Positions 36,438-45,800 are shown, counted from the stretch's first letter. The stretch: 64,000 bases of DNA from Bacteroidota bacterium (GCA_018267705.1 JAFDXX010000004.1:496001-560000); one strand, 5' to 3'. The notes: generated by a model from the letters alone, not told the origin. Program-made: numbers and translations.

Positions 36438-37928
36438 ATGAGCATTAAAAAATTAGCAGGACAAACCATGTATTACGGCCTTAGCACTATTGCTGCTAGG
36501 TTTATTAATTACTTGCTCACACCTTATTTAACAGTTGTTTTAACTAAAGAAGATTATGGAAGAATGGGTGCAGTATATGCCATGATTCCTATGTTTAATA
36601 TTATTTTCACTTACGGAATGGAAACTGCATACTTCCGTTTTATTCAAAAAAAAGAAAGAGAAGAAAGCATTAACAGCACCATTACTATTTCATTATTGTG
36701 CAGCACTATTTTACTGTTTGGTCTAACATGGTATTATCAAAGTGCATTGGCAGATATTGCTTCATTAAAAGAGTTTCCTAAACTTATTCAATTAAGCATT
36801 GTTATCATTGCTTTAGATGCACTTTCAACCATTCCTTTTGCACGTATAAGAAATGAAGGAAGGCCCATTCTTTTTGCATTCATAAAAATTATTGGCATTA
36901 TTCTTAATGTATTAATAACTATTTTCTTTTTAAGTTATTGTAGGCAATACATTCAAAAAAATCCTAATTCATTTTTACAATATTTCTATTCACCCAATAC
37001 CAATCCGGTATATTATATCTTATTGGCAAATGTTCTTCAATCTGCTTTTACATTATTGCTTTTAAGTAAATGGATATTTCCAAAAAAATGGAAATTTGAT
37101 TTTTCATTATGGAAAGAAATGATGCTCTATGCCTTGCCCATGCTTGTTGCAGGTTTAGGAGGTATGATTAATGAAACCTTTGACAGGCTTATGTTAGGCT
37201 GGTGGTTACCTTCTAATTATGATTTTGATGAGCAACGCGGTATTTACAATGCATGTTATAAACTTTCTATTCTTATAACATTATTTGTTCAGGCATTTCG
37301 TATGGGTGCAGAGCCTTTCTTTTTTAAACAAGCCGAAGGTAATAACCCGCAAAAAGTATATGCACGTGTAATGAAATTTTTTGTAATTACTATTTGCATT
37401 ATGTTTTTAGTAGTAGCATTATACATTCCCATTTGGAAACATTTTATTGCCTCTAAACATTGGGAAGGTTTACATGTAGTACCTATATTATTATTAGCTA
37501 ATATGTTTTTAGGTATTTATTACAATCTAAGTATTTGGTATAAACTAAGTAATAAAACTACAGCAGGTGCAACCATAACCATTATTGGTGCAACCATAAC
37601 TATTATTGTTAATTATATTTTCATTCCACAGTTTAGCTATACAGCTTGTGCATGGGCTACATTTTTATGCTATTTTTCTATGATGGTAATTAGTTTTATT
37701 TGGGGGCAAAAACATTATCGCATTCCCTATGCCACAAAAAAATTAGTAGCCTATTTAATTATAGTGGTATTATTATTTTTAATTCATAAAACGGTCATTC
37801 ACTTTTATAATCATATAATATTTAGCTTATTGTTTGCCACTTGTTTGCTTACTGCATTTATTTGGTTTATTCTTCAAGTAGAAAAAAAAGAATTTAAAAA
37901 AATGCCCATAATTGGTAAATATTTGTAA
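36438..37928 (+). CDS. Polysaccharide biosynthesis flippase (MATE/MVF superfamily)
   Basis: Inner-membrane protein with about 12-14 predicted helices, 496 residues. The start MSIKKLAGQTMYYGLSTIAARFINYLLTPYLT is typical of O-antigen/exopolysaccharide flippases; conserved EDYGRMG and ETAYFRFIQKK lie early. It may translocate lipid-linked sugar repeats, though the substrate is unknown. A 21-bp tandem duplication encodes GATITII twice in one membrane helix. Confidence 0.87.
   Translation: MSIKKLAGQTMYYGLSTIAARFINYLLTPYLTVVLTKEDYGRMGAVYAMIPMFNIIFTYGMETAYFRFIQKKEREESINSTITISLLCSTILLFGLTWYYQSALADIASLKEFPKLIQLSIVIIALDALSTIPFARIRNEGRPILFAFIKIIGIILNVLITIFFLSYCRQYIQKNPNSFLQYFYSPNTNPVYYILLANVLQSAFTLLLLSKWIFPKKWKFDFSLWKEMMLYALPMLVAGLGGMINETFDRLMLGWWLPSNYDFDEQRGIYNACYKLSILITLFVQAFRMGAEPFFFKQAEGNNPQKVYARVMKFFVITICIMFLVVALYIPIWKHFIASKHWEGLHVVPILLLANMFLGIYYNLSIWYKLSNKTTAGATITIIGATITIIVNYIFIPQFSYTACAWATFLCYFSMMVISFIWGQKHYRIPYATKKLVAYLIIVVLLFLIHKTVIHFYNHIIFSLLFATCLLTAFIWFILQVEKKEFKKMPIIGKYL
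37566..37607 (+). repeat. 21-bp tandem duplication in flippase gene
   Basis: Units 37566-37586 and 37587-37607 differ at one base and encode GATITII twice within a membrane segment. The in-frame duplication lengthens the helix by seven residues, about two helical turns. Confidence 0.85.
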
Positions 37929-38038
37929 GCAAGCTTTTGTAGTTATGGCATCGCTTGTTGTGTCACTCACTTGTACATTCTGTTTTCATAGCAGCAACTC
38001 TTCACTTTTCTTTACTATTATCAATATGCCAATTCTGT

Positions 38039-38046
38039 TATCTTTG
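38039..38046 (+). promoter_or_regulatory. Candidate -7 element of lspA
   Basis: TATCTTTG matches TAnnTTTG and lies 20 bases before the lspA ATG. I see no clear TTG at the -33 position. Confidence 0.5.
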
Positions 38047-38066
38047 CCCACATTATAATAAATAAT

Positions 38067-38705
38067 ATGTTGAAAGCAAGGAATGTAATTTTAATGATAG
38101 CAGCCGTTATTATTGCCGACCAATGTCTCAAATTTTATATAAAACTCAACTACTTTGCCGGAGAAGAGCATAATGTTTTAGGCAATTGGTTTAGACTGCA
38201 TTTTGTAGAAAACGAAGGAATGGCCTGGGGCTGGAAATTTGGTGGAGGCTTTGGTAAAATTGCATTAACACTTTTTAGATTAGTTGCTGTTATTTGGGGA
38301 AGTTTTTTATTAAAAGATTTTATTAAGAAAAAATATCATAAAGGATTTATTATTTGTGCTGCATTAATTTATGCAGGTGCATTAGGAAATTTGTTAGACA
38401 GTATGTTTTATGGTTTATTCTTTGATTACAGTGATCCGTTTACACAAAACGTTGCTAAATTGGTTCCCTTTGGTACAGGCTATACAAGTTTTTTACATGG
38501 AAGAGTAGTTGATATGCTTTACTTCCCGTTAATCAATTCTAATTATCCAAGTTGGGTTCCTTTTGTTGGAGGAGATAAATTTGAATTCTTTGCTCCGGTG
38601 TTTAATATTGCCGATGCTTCTATTTCGGTTGGTGTTATTACCTTATTAATTTTTCAAAACAAATTCTTTAAAAAAGAAACAACAAAGCCTGTAGCAAATG
38701 TTTAA
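38067..38705 (+). CDS. lspA: Lipoprotein signal peptidase (signal peptidase II)
   Basis: Aspartic protease in the inner membrane that cleaves signal peptides of lipoproteins after lipid modification. 212 residues, four membrane helices. Motifs are ADQCLKFYIK, FRLHFVENEGMAWG, the catalytic-aspartate regions GNLLDSMFYG and VFNIADASISVG, and the Bacteroidota-typical long periplasmic insert FLHGRVVDMLYFPLI. Putative substrates in the window include the lipoproteins at 44196 and 60301. Confidence 0.95.
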   Translation: MLKARNVILMIAAVIIADQCLKFYIKLNYFAGEEHNVLGNWFRLHFVENEGMAWGWKFGGGFGKIALTLFRLVAVIWGSFLLKDFIKKKYHKGFIICAALIYAGALGNLLDSMFYGLFFDYSDPFTQNVAKLVPFGTGYTSFLHGRVVDMLYFPLINSNYPSWVPFVGGDKFEFFAPVFNIADASISVGVITLLIFQNKFFKKETTKPVANV

Positions 38706-38800
38706 GATAATGAATAAATTATCCTAATATTTTTCTTCTTATTATTCTTTAATGCACATATAAAACTTCAACAATAACTAATGTATTTCTAAAAAAAACA

Positions 38801-38831
38801 TTGCAGTTTTACTATAAACCTATTAGATTTA
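38801..38831 (+). promoter_or_regulatory. Candidate promoter of the four-helix membrane protein
   Basis: TTG (38801-38803) lies exactly 20 bases from TAGATTTA (38824-38831), one base away from the -7 consensus, and 19 bases before the ATG. Confidence 0.5.
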
Positions 38832-38850
38832 CACAAACAAAACTAACAAT

Positions 38851-39348
38851 ATGACTGATGCATTAAATGAGTTTGAAGAAAAAAAACTCCCTTCAACTTT
38901 AAACGTATTAACTATTCTAACTATTATTGGTTGTGCAATTGGTTTACTTGGCGGGTTTTGGCAATTTGCTACTGCCGATAAAAATGTTGCACAAATTGAA
39001 TCAGTACTTAACAACCCTACCCAATACAATGCACTACCCGATTTTGCCAAAAAATTTATGAGCCCCGAAGCTTTAGAAAATGCCAAACTGGTTGCTGCAA
39101 ATAAAGTTCCTATTCTTGCACTTAATTTAATTGGTTGCGTATTGTGCTTTGTGGGTGCGTTGCAAATGCGTAAATACAAAATGCAAGGTTTTTATTATTG
39201 GTTAGTAGGCGAGGTAGTACCTGTAATTGGCGGATTTATTTTTATGGGTAATGCTATGACAAAAGGTTGGGGTTTATTAGGATTAGTTATTCCATTAGTT
39301 TTTATTTTTCTATACACAGCACAACGAAAACATTTAACTGAAAAATAA
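38851..39348 (+). CDS. Uncharacterised membrane protein with about four helices
   Basis: 165 residues of no family I recognise. A short acidic N-terminus (MTDALNEFEEKKLPS) is followed by a helix (TILTIIGCAIGLLGGFW), a soluble loop of about 50 residues, and three more hydrophobic segments ending in FIFLYTAQRKHLTEK. The charge pattern suggests both ends are cytoplasmic. It has a promoter-like sequence and its own terminator, so it appears to be a single-gene unit. Confidence 0.75.
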   Translation: MTDALNEFEEKKLPSTLNVLTILTIIGCAIGLLGGFWQFATADKNVAQIESVLNNPTQYNALPDFAKKFMSPEALENAKLVAANKVPILALNLIGCVLCFVGALQMRKYKMQGFYYWLVGEVVPVIGGFIFMGNAMTKGWGLLGLVIPLVFIFLYTAQRKHLTEK

Positions 39349-39356
39349 AATTTATT

Positions 39357-39388
39357 AAAGCATCGTTTTAAACGGTGCTTTTTTTTTA
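39357..39388 (+). terminator. Rho-independent terminator after membrane protein gene
   Basis: AAAGCATCGTTT (39357-39368) pairs with AAACGGTGCTTT (39370-39381) with one wobble in the stem, followed by a long T run. The innermost bases form the loop. Confidence 0.85.
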
Positions 39389-39404
39389 CACTTATCTTTA
39401 TTGC

Positions 39405-39767
39405 ATGTTATCTATTTGTTTACACAATATTATTTTTAGAGCTTATCACGGTTTGTATGAAGAAGAGAAAATGAATGGTAATAATTTTGAGGTAAATGTT
39501 GAAATAAAATATCATCCTGCAGAAAAAATTATTCAATCTATTGAGCATACTATTAATTACGAAACCGTTTTTAATTTAGTGGAAGCAAGAATGAAAATTG
39601 CTACACCATTATTAGAAACCGTTGCAATGGAAATAGCAGAAAAAATTCTACAACATTTTAATTTAGCAGAAGAAATATTTATTTCCATAAAAAAACTGCA
39701 TCCGCCTATTCCTAATTTAAAAGGAAGTGTAGGCATTAATTATTCATTAAAAAGAAATGAAATATGA
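39405..39767 (+). CDS. folB: Dihydroneopterin aldolase
   Basis: Folate pathway enzyme cleaving 7,8-dihydroneopterin to 6-hydroxymethyl-dihydropterin. 120 residues from the ATG at 39405, with CLHNIIFRAYHGLYEEEK, the conserved INYETVFNLVEA and LLETVAMEIAEKIL. A longer frame starts with GTG inside the upstream terminator and is rejected. The stop overlaps the next start by four bases (ATGA). Confidence 0.95.
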   Translation: MLSICLHNIIFRAYHGLYEEEKMNGNNFEVNVEIKYHPAEKIIQSIEHTINYETVFNLVEARMKIATPLLETVAMEIAEKILQHFNLAEEIFISIKKLHPPIPNLKGSVGINYSLKRNEI

Positions 39768-40516
39768 AATTGAAGTGGTTAATAATTTTATTATTTACTC
39801 CTTTTGTTTTGTTGGCTCAAGATGCTGCACAGTTAATGAAAGAAGCCATTAATTTTGAATATCAATTTAAAGAAACAGAAGCATTAGCAAAATACAAACA
39901 GATTTTAATAAATGAACCTAACAACATGAAAGCCTTATTAAAATCAACAGAATTAAGTTGCTCAACCGGTGAAAGATTGCCCATTAAAAATGATAAACGT
40001 TTAACTTTTGAATCAGCTTTATCTTATGCAAAAAGAATGTTAGCAATAGATAGCAACAATGCAAATAGTTATTATGCAATGGCATTGGCCAATAGTAAAA
40101 TGGCAGAAATAGAAACTGAAAATAAAAAAATAATTGCTTTTATACGCGATGTGAAAATTAATGCAGATATAGCTTTAAAGCTAAATCCAAATCATGCAAT
40201 GGCTAATTTTATTGAAGGAAAATGGCAGTATGATATGATAAATTACAATTGGTTAAAAAAACTTGCAGCTAAAACTTTATATGGCGGTTTAGCAGAACCA
40301 AGTTTAGATAATGCTATACAATATTTAGAAAAATGCAAAAGCATAGAACCTTATTTTGTATTGAATAGTTTAATACTTGCAAAAGCATACCGCGATAATA
40401 ATAATCCTGCAAAAGCAATTGAAACTTTGCAGCAAACAATTAAACTTCCAACACGAACAATAGATGACCCTGCTTATAAAGCAGAAGCACAAAAACTTTT
40501 AGATGCATTACAATAA
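39764..40516 (+). CDS. Exported tetratricopeptide-repeat protein
   Basis: 250 residues with a signal peptide (MKLKWLIILLFTPFVLLAQ) and helical repeats. Repeat-like motifs are EYQFKETEALAKYKQILINEPNNMKALL, AKRMLAIDSNNANSYYAMALANSKM and ADIALKLNPNHAMANFIEGKW (short excerpts of longer repeats). It is probably periplasmic and mediates protein contacts; the partner is unknown. Translationally coupled to folB by a four-base overlap, but no functional link is evident. Confidence 0.82.
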   Translation: MKLKWLIILLFTPFVLLAQDAAQLMKEAINFEYQFKETEALAKYKQILINEPNNMKALLKSTELSCSTGERLPIKNDKRLTFESALSYAKRMLAIDSNNANSYYAMALANSKMAEIETENKKIIAFIRDVKINADIALKLNPNHAMANFIEGKWQYDMINYNWLKKLAAKTLYGGLAEPSLDNAIQYLEKCKSIEPYFVLNSLILAKAYRDNNNPAKAIETLQQTIKLPTRTIDDPAYKAEAQKLLDALQ

Positions 40517-40528
40517 CCCCAAGTAATT

Positions 40529-41629
40529 TTATTGTACTGTTATTTTGGTTAATGTATTTAAATAATCTTCATTCACAGTAGCACCAATACCGGGTGTTTC
40601 ATCTAACAATAATTTCATACCGTTATATTTTACACCACCAATTACAGGATCAACTTTATGACCAAGTAAACAAGTGTCTAAATCATAAAATTGAATGTTG
40701 TGTTTTGCCATTGCAAAATGTACTTTGGCAGTTAAGGCTACTCTGCTTTCTAGCATACCTCCCATCATACAAGGGATATTATTTTCTTGGGCAACGGTAT
40801 TAATTTTTAATGCTTCGTGTATGCCGCCGCTTTTAGCAAACTTAATGTTAATGTAAGATGCAGCATTATTTCTAATTATATTTTTTGCATCATAATGGGT
40901 AAATACACTTTCATCTGCCATAATTTTTACGGGAGAAAGTTGGCATAGCTGTGGTAGCAAATAATCGTTGTATTTACGCATGGGTTGTTCACAAAATTGA
41001 ATATTGTATTTTCCTATTTCTGTTAAAGCAAAAACAGCATCTTGGTAGCTCCAGCCTTGGTTAGCATCAATTCTTAAAATAATTTCTTTGCCTATTGCTT
41101 CTCTTATTTTTTTTATTCTTTCAACATCTTCTATTGCATTTTTTCCCAGCTTCACTTTAATCATGTTTACACCTTTTTTTACAAATTCAATAGCAGTTGT
41201 AGCCATGTTTTCCGGTGTATCAATTCCAATAGTTAAATCGCTTTCAATTTCTTTTTGTGAACCACCTAAAAAATTATATAAAGGTCTATTTTCATATTTA
41301 GAAGCAATATCATATAGTGCTATATCGAATGCACTTTTTATGGTGTAATTTCCTGCAATCATTAAGTGTAATTCATTCATTCTTGTCTCAATATCTAAAG
41401 GGTTTTTCCCAATCCATACTTCTGAAAAATCTTTTGCTAATTCAAAACAAGTATTTTGTGTTTCGCCAACAATCATAGGAAAAGCAGAGCATTCGCCAAC
41501 ACCAATAATATTTTCATTAGTATGAATTTGTATAAAAATATTTTGAGCAAAATACATAGTGCCGGTTGCAATAGTAAAGGGCACCATTGGAATGGAGTAT
41601 TTATAAACTTCAATTTTTGTTATAAGCAT
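40529..41629 (-). CDS. Dipeptide epimerase (enolase superfamily, L-Ala-D/L-Glu type)
   Basis: Epimerises dipeptides, most likely L-Ala-D-Glu from murein peptide breakdown. 366 residues of the mandelate racemase/muconate cycloisomerase fold. Seen are the K-x-K catalytic motif in MIKVKLGK, metal ligands in LRIDANQGW, FCEQPM and IMADESVF, and the second catalytic lysine in INIKFAKSGG. The substrate is inferred from family; some members act on other dipeptides. Convergent with the TPR gene, 12 bases apart. Confidence 0.9.
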   Translation of the reverse strand: MLITKIEVYKYSIPMVPFTIATGTMYFAQNIFIQIHTNENIIGVGECSAFPMIVGETQNTCFELAKDFSEVWIGKNPLDIETRMNELHLMIAGNYTIKSAFDIALYDIASKYENRPLYNFLGGSQKEIESDLTIGIDTPENMATTAIEFVKKGVNMIKVKLGKNAIEDVERIKKIREAIGKEIILRIDANQGWSYQDAVFALTEIGKYNIQFCEQPMRKYNDYLLPQLCQLSPVKIMADESVFTHYDAKNIIRNNAASYINIKFAKSGGIHEALKINTVAQENNIPCMMGGMLESRVALTAKVHFAMAKHNIQFYDLDTCLLGHKVDPVIGGVKYNGMKLLLDETPGIGATVNEDYLNTLTKITVQ

Positions 41630-41727
41630 AATAGAAAAAATGAAGCACGAATGTAAGCGATATTAAGGCTTATAATTAAATGATAGTAAGGATTGTTAGA
41701 AAAATGGAATGTGATGGAATGAAAATG

Positions 41728-42132
41728 TTATTTTACTCCATTGTTATCAACCGCAACAACAGGTGTTGCACCTAATTTTTTTATTACCTGCATTACTTTA
41801 ATGGTAGTTCCTAAATGTGATGTGCTATCGCCATTAATTACAACAGATGGTTTATCTGTTTCTTTGGCTAAAAATTCTTTCAAGTCATTTTCCAATTCTT
41901 CAAACGGAATAGCTTTTTGTCCAATATAAATTTGTTGATTTTTATCAACCGTAATAACAACAGTTTGTTTTGCTTTCGTATCGCTTTTAGCTTTTGGGTT
42001 AGAAACCTTAATAACATTGGGGTTTGCTAAGGTTGATACAATTAAAAAGAAAAGTAAAAGAATGAACAATATATCGTTTAATGCACCGGTATGCACTTCG
42101 GGTTGTTTTCTAAATTTACTTTTAATGTTCAT
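41728..42132 (-). CDS. exbD: Biopolymer transport protein ExbD/TolR
   Basis: Proton-driven motor subunit for TonB. 134 residues, one membrane helix (DILFILLLFFLIVSTLA) with the essential aspartate at its start, a periplasmic domain and KQTVVITVDKNQQIYIG. It is downstream of exbB by 72 bases. It should energise receptors such as the one at 2743. Only one exbD copy is next to exbB here. Confidence 0.93.
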   Translation of the reverse strand: MNIKSKFRKQPEVHTGALNDILFILLLFFLIVSTLANPNVIKVSNPKAKSDTKAKQTVVITVDKNQQIYIGQKAIPFEELENDLKEFLAKETDKPSVVINGDSTSHLGTTIKVMQVIKKLGATPVVAVDNNGVK

Positions 42133-42204
42133 GTTGTTTAGTTATAGTTTATACATTATGAAATGAGAGTAAGGTGTCTTTCATTCATAACTTATCACTT
42201 ATAA

Positions 42205-42909
42205 TTATTTGGTTGGTTCTTGTAAAATATCTATAAATTCTGAACTGGCGTTTTCCATTTTATTGGCTGTTTTATCTATTTGTGTAGTAAGAAAATTATG
42301 ACCTACATACGCAATTAACCCAATAATTAAACCGGTTGCACTGGTAATCATTTTGGTGTAAATACCACCTGCTATGGTGTTTAAAGTATATTCTCCGGTT
42401 GATGCTATTGCATAAAATAATTGCACCATACCAACTATTGTTCCTAAAAAACCAAACATGGGTGCAATGCCTGCAATTAATGAAAGAATATTAAGATTGC
42501 GTTCCATTTTATACATTTCTAATCTACCTACATTTTCCATACTTTTTTCAATAGCATCAATAGGTTTGCCAATACGTTGAATGCCTTTTTCTATAATTCG
42601 GGCAACGGGGTTGTTGGTGTTTTTTGCTAAACTTTTTGCTGCACTTACATTGCCGCTTATAATATTATCTCTAATAATATTCATAAAGCTTGTATCAATT
42701 TTAGCAGCTTTACTTATTGCCATTAATCTTTCAATAAAAACAAAAATGGCAACTACTAATAAAAAATAAAGCGGATACATAATGAAACCGCCTTTCTCTA
42801 ATAAATCCCACATTGAAATTTTTTCGGGAACAGGAGGAATGTTGCTAGTTGCTGCTTTGTGTAGCGTATCTATAACTGCATTAGTTGTAGCCTGCAATAA
42901 ATGGAACAT
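42205..42909 (-). CDS. exbB: Biopolymer transport protein ExbB/TolQ (MotA-type proton channel)
   Basis: Inner-membrane subunit of the TonB motor, 234 residues with three helices. Features are GGFIMYPLYFLLVVAIFVFIERL, the cytoplasmic ARIIEKGIQRIGKPIDAIEKSMENVGR, and the conserved APMFGFLGTIVGMVQLFYAI and ITSATGLIIGLIAYVGHNF helices. Forms a two-gene unit with exbD. Confidence 0.94.
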   Translation of the reverse strand: MFHLLQATTNAVIDTLHKAATSNIPPVPEKISMWDLLEKGGFIMYPLYFLLVVAIFVFIERLMAISKAAKIDTSFMNIIRDNIISGNVSAAKSLAKNTNNPVARIIEKGIQRIGKPIDAIEKSMENVGRLEMYKMERNLNILSLIAGIAPMFGFLGTIVGMVQLFYAIASTGEYTLNTIAGGIYTKMITSATGLIIGLIAYVGHNFLTTQIDKTANKMENASSEFIDILQEPTK

Positions 42910-43109
42910 GCTTTTTTGTTTTATGAATAACTAAAGTAGAAGTTAATGCAAAGCAAATGTGTTGCTGTGAATAAAATTGCAAATGAATTATTTTTTAAGA
43001 AAGATTTTGCACAATTGGAGATAACAGAATCGGTTCATTAATTTCTTTCTGGTAGGTTATAAAAAAGATTATGACCTTATTTATTTAGGGAATTCAATGG
43101 AAGTTGTTT

Positions 43110-44039
43110 TTATCTGTCTTCATCTTTCATTTTCATTATTCCCATAATTTGTTTCATGGTTTTATCCATTCCTTCGCTGCTACCATCTAAAAATATAACG
43201 TTACCTTTTCCGTATTCTGCAAAGTTTTTAATGGCTTCAGTCCACATACTAAACAAAATAACATTGGTATCTAAATTGGCTTGTTTCATTTGTTCTGCTG
43301 CTTGGCTCATACCACGTGCTACTTCTTCTCTAAATAAAGCTACGCCTTGTCCGCGTAAGCGTGCGGCTTCTTTTTCTGCTTCAGCAGAAATTTTTATGGC
43401 ATTACCTTCTGCTTCAGCAGCTTTTGTTTTGGTAATTAATAAAGCCTGACCTTCATTTTCTGCAGCAGCCTTTAAGTTGTTGCTGGCAACTACTTTGCTC
43501 ATGCTATCCATTATTTGTTGGTCAAAAGTTATATCGTTTATTTGAAGGTCTTGTAAATGATAACCCCAATCTTCTAAACTATGGTCTATTTGTTCTTTTA
43601 CAAATTCTACAATTTCTCTTCTTAGTAATAAAATTTCTGCTTGTTTTTTTGTAGCAACAAATGCACGGATAGAGCCTTCAACAGTTCTAATTAAAGCTTG
43701 CATTAAATCTTTATCACTAATAAATTTAAAAGCAACTTTTTTTATAGTTTCTTCGTCGGCATTTAAAACAGAATATAATAACATGCTTTTAAAATAAACA
43801 TTTGCCTGATCTACGGTTACTGCCTGAAACTCTAATTCAACGGAGCGATTTTGAACACTTACAGTTTTAAAAACAGATTCTAAAATGGGAATTTTAAAAT
43901 TTAGTCCCGGTCTTAATATACGTTGATATTTACCAAACATGGTTATTACGGCAATAGTACCTTGGGCAACAGTAACTAATCCGCTAAAAAATATAAAAAT
44001 TAAAATTAGTACCCACCAATAATTTATTAATAATGACAT
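43110..44039 (-). CDS. SPFH/band-7 (stomatin/prohibitin-like) membrane protein
   Basis: 309 residues from an ATG at 44039. One N-terminal membrane helix (WWVLILIFIFFSGLVTVAQG) precedes an SPFH domain (VITMFGKYQRILRPGLNFKIP, VSVQNRSVELEFQAVTVDQANVYF) and a long alanine/glutamate-rich coiled coil (KAAAENEGQALLITKTKAAEAEGNA). Such proteins form large membrane rings that organise microdomains or protect membrane proteins from proteolysis. A longer frame to 44144 adds a tail of unusual composition without homology. Confidence 0.87.
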   Translation of the reverse strand: MSLLINYWWVLILIFIFFSGLVTVAQGTIAVITMFGKYQRILRPGLNFKIPILESVFKTVSVQNRSVELEFQAVTVDQANVYFKSMLLYSVLNADEETIKKVAFKFISDKDLMQALIRTVEGSIRAFVATKKQAEILLLRREIVEFVKEQIDHSLEDWGYHLQDLQINDITFDQQIMDSMSKVVASNNLKAAAENEGQALLITKTKAAEAEGNAIKISAEAEKEAARLRGQGVALFREEVARGMSQAAEQMKQANLDTNVILFSMWTEAIKNFAEYGKGNVIFLDGSSEGMDKTMKQIMGIMKMKDEDR

Positions 44040-44149
44040 AGCCTGAATTTTAGGAGTTAAAGTTAATATAACTTTTGAGGTTGTAATGTAAAATTTTGAA
44101 AATAATGTTGTGAATAATTGTTTTTTTATATATCCCTTATTCACGTGTG

Positions 44150-44157
44150 TATGTTTG
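44150..44157 (+). promoter_or_regulatory. Candidate -7 element of the lipoprotein gene
   Basis: TATGTTTG matches TAnnTTTG and lies 38 bases before the ATG at 44196. The -33 region is A/T-rich without a clean TTG at the usual spacing. Confidence 0.4.
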
Positions 44158-44195
44158 CAAAATAAAACGCTTATTTTTAAGCATAATTTTTAGGC

Positions 44196-44813
44196 ATGAA
44201 AAAAATTATTTTTTTTAGTTACATAGTTATTTGTGCTGGCATAATAGTTTCTTGCCATCATAAAGTGCAACAAGCCACACCTGTAAGAAGAGATACTTTT
44301 CCAACTGTAAAAGAGCCTGATGTTTATATACCTTTTACAAAAGAACTGTATAATATTTTAAAAAATTCTAATATTGATGTAAGAAAAGTACAATTTTATA
44401 TAGATCAGCAAGTTGTATTAACTCGTAACCTTACACAAGGCAAAACAGAGGTAGTTAATGGTGTAATAAAATTTTCTAACGGACACTATGTTGACGAAGT
44501 GATTATACAGCAACATACACCCTGTGTAGTAGATTCGGTTGATTATGATGGGTTTCGCGTGAGTTTTGGCGGTGCAGCCAACTGGTTTAAGTTTATTAAT
44601 AGCAGGCAAAGTACTTACCCCGATAACTATGTTTGCTCGGGCACAAATTGGAAAGATGGCACTGCAGATTTGTTATATAATAAATTGGTGTATCGTGGTA
44701 GTTGCGGTACATGTGGTAGCCTTGCAGATGTTAGATTAGAAGTTAAACAAAGTGATTTTGATAATAGTACAAGAAAAACAACAGTATTACCGGGAAGAAG
44801 AGTTGGTAATTAA
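44196..44813 (+). CDS. Uncharacterised lipoprotein
   Basis: 205 residues with a lipobox-type signal (ICAGIIVSCHH) so Cys20 or nearby is probably lipidated. I do not recognise the domain. The C-terminal half has VDYDGFRVSFGG, a WFKF motif and a CGTCG cluster (YRGSCGTCGSLADVRLEV) plus isolated cysteines in HTPCVVD and NYVCSG; these four could form two disulfides in the periplasm. It has its own promoter-like element and no obvious operon partner. Confidence 0.75.
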   Translation: MKKIIFFSYIVICAGIIVSCHHKVQQATPVRRDTFPTVKEPDVYIPFTKELYNILKNSNIDVRKVQFYIDQQVVLTRNLTQGKTEVVNGVIKFSNGHYVDEVIIQQHTPCVVDSVDYDGFRVSFGGAANWFKFINSRQSTYPDNYVCSGTNWKDGTADLLYNKLVYRGSCGTCGSLADVRLEVKQSDFDNSTRKTTVLPGRRVGN

Positions 44814-44847
44814 TATAGTTGTTTATTAACTGAACTTTTATAAAATA

Positions 44848-45672
44848 TTATATAACTGCTTTTCTCAGTTTAATTAATTGCACTAATAAATTTTCTAACA
44901 AATCTAATTGCAACATATTTGCTCCATCACTTAAAGCAGTAGCAGGGTTAGGATGTGTTTCAATAAACAAACCATCGGCACCGGTTGCAATTGCTGCTTT
45001 GGCAATGGTGCCAATCATTTGTGGGTTTCCGCCGGTAATACCACTTATTTGGTTAGGTTGTTGTAAAGCATGTGTGCAATCCATAATTACAGGAACATTA
45101 TGTTTTTTCATAATGGGAATATTTCTGTAATCAACTACTAAATCTTGGTAGCCAAATGTTGTTCCTCTTTCAGTAAGCATTATTTTTTCGTTACCAGATT
45201 TTTTTATTTTATCAACTGCAAATTGCATTGATTCGCCACTTAAAAATTGTCCTTTTTTTACATTAACTATTTTAGTTGTTTGTGCTGCGGCAATTAGTAA
45301 ATCTGTTTGTCTGCATAAAAAAGCAGGTATTTGTAAAATGTCAATATACTTGGCAGCTTCGGCACATTCATCATGTGCATGCACATCAGATGTAGTAGGA
45401 AGTTTAAAAGTATCTCCAACTTTTTTTATTAAATCTAAACCAACAGAATCTCCTAAACCGGTAAATGAGTTTGCACTTGTTCTATTGGCTTTTCTATAAC
45501 TTGCTTTAAATATGTAAGGAATTTCTAATTTATTACATATAGAAGAAACTTTATCGGCAACTTCCATTACCAATGCTTCGTTTTCTACAACACAAGGTCC
45601 TGCAATTAAAAAAAAATTATCAGGGTTGTAGGATTGATGTTTAAATAAATCTTGCAAATAATGTGGTAACAT
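44848..45672 (-). CDS. kdsA: 3-deoxy-8-phosphooctulonate (KDO-8-P) synthase
   Basis: Condenses arabinose-5-phosphate and PEP in the first committed step of KDO synthesis for lipopolysaccharide. 274 residues with FLIAGPCVVENEAL, FKASYRKANRTSANSFTGLG, LPTTSDVHAHDEC, DILQIPAFLCRQTDLLIAAAQT and the terminal FIETHPNPATALSDGANML. It shows the lipid A-core pathway is present. Confidence 0.97.
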   Translation of the reverse strand: MLPHYLQDLFKHQSYNPDNFFLIAGPCVVENEALVMEVADKVSSICNKLEIPYIFKASYRKANRTSANSFTGLGDSVGLDLIKKVGDTFKLPTTSDVHAHDECAEAAKYIDILQIPAFLCRQTDLLIAAAQTTKIVNVKKGQFLSGESMQFAVDKIKKSGNEKIMLTERGTTFGYQDLVVDYRNIPIMKKHNVPVIMDCTHALQQPNQISGITGGNPQMIGTIAKAAIATGADGLFIETHPNPATALSDGANMLQLDLLENLLVQLIKLRKAVI

Positions 45673-45800
45673 AAAATTTATATAGTTTACAATGCGTGTT
45701 ATACAATTTATAAATGTTTGCGAAATTACAGCAAGTTTTTATTTCTTTGTGAAAGGTTATTACTGTATGTGAAGTAATAAATCTGATAATAAAATAAATT

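Noticed and set aside
44140..44150. CACGTG near the SPFH gene as a parS-like site
   Set aside because: The flanks are not palindromic beyond six bases, and it is about 6 kb from parB without other copies.
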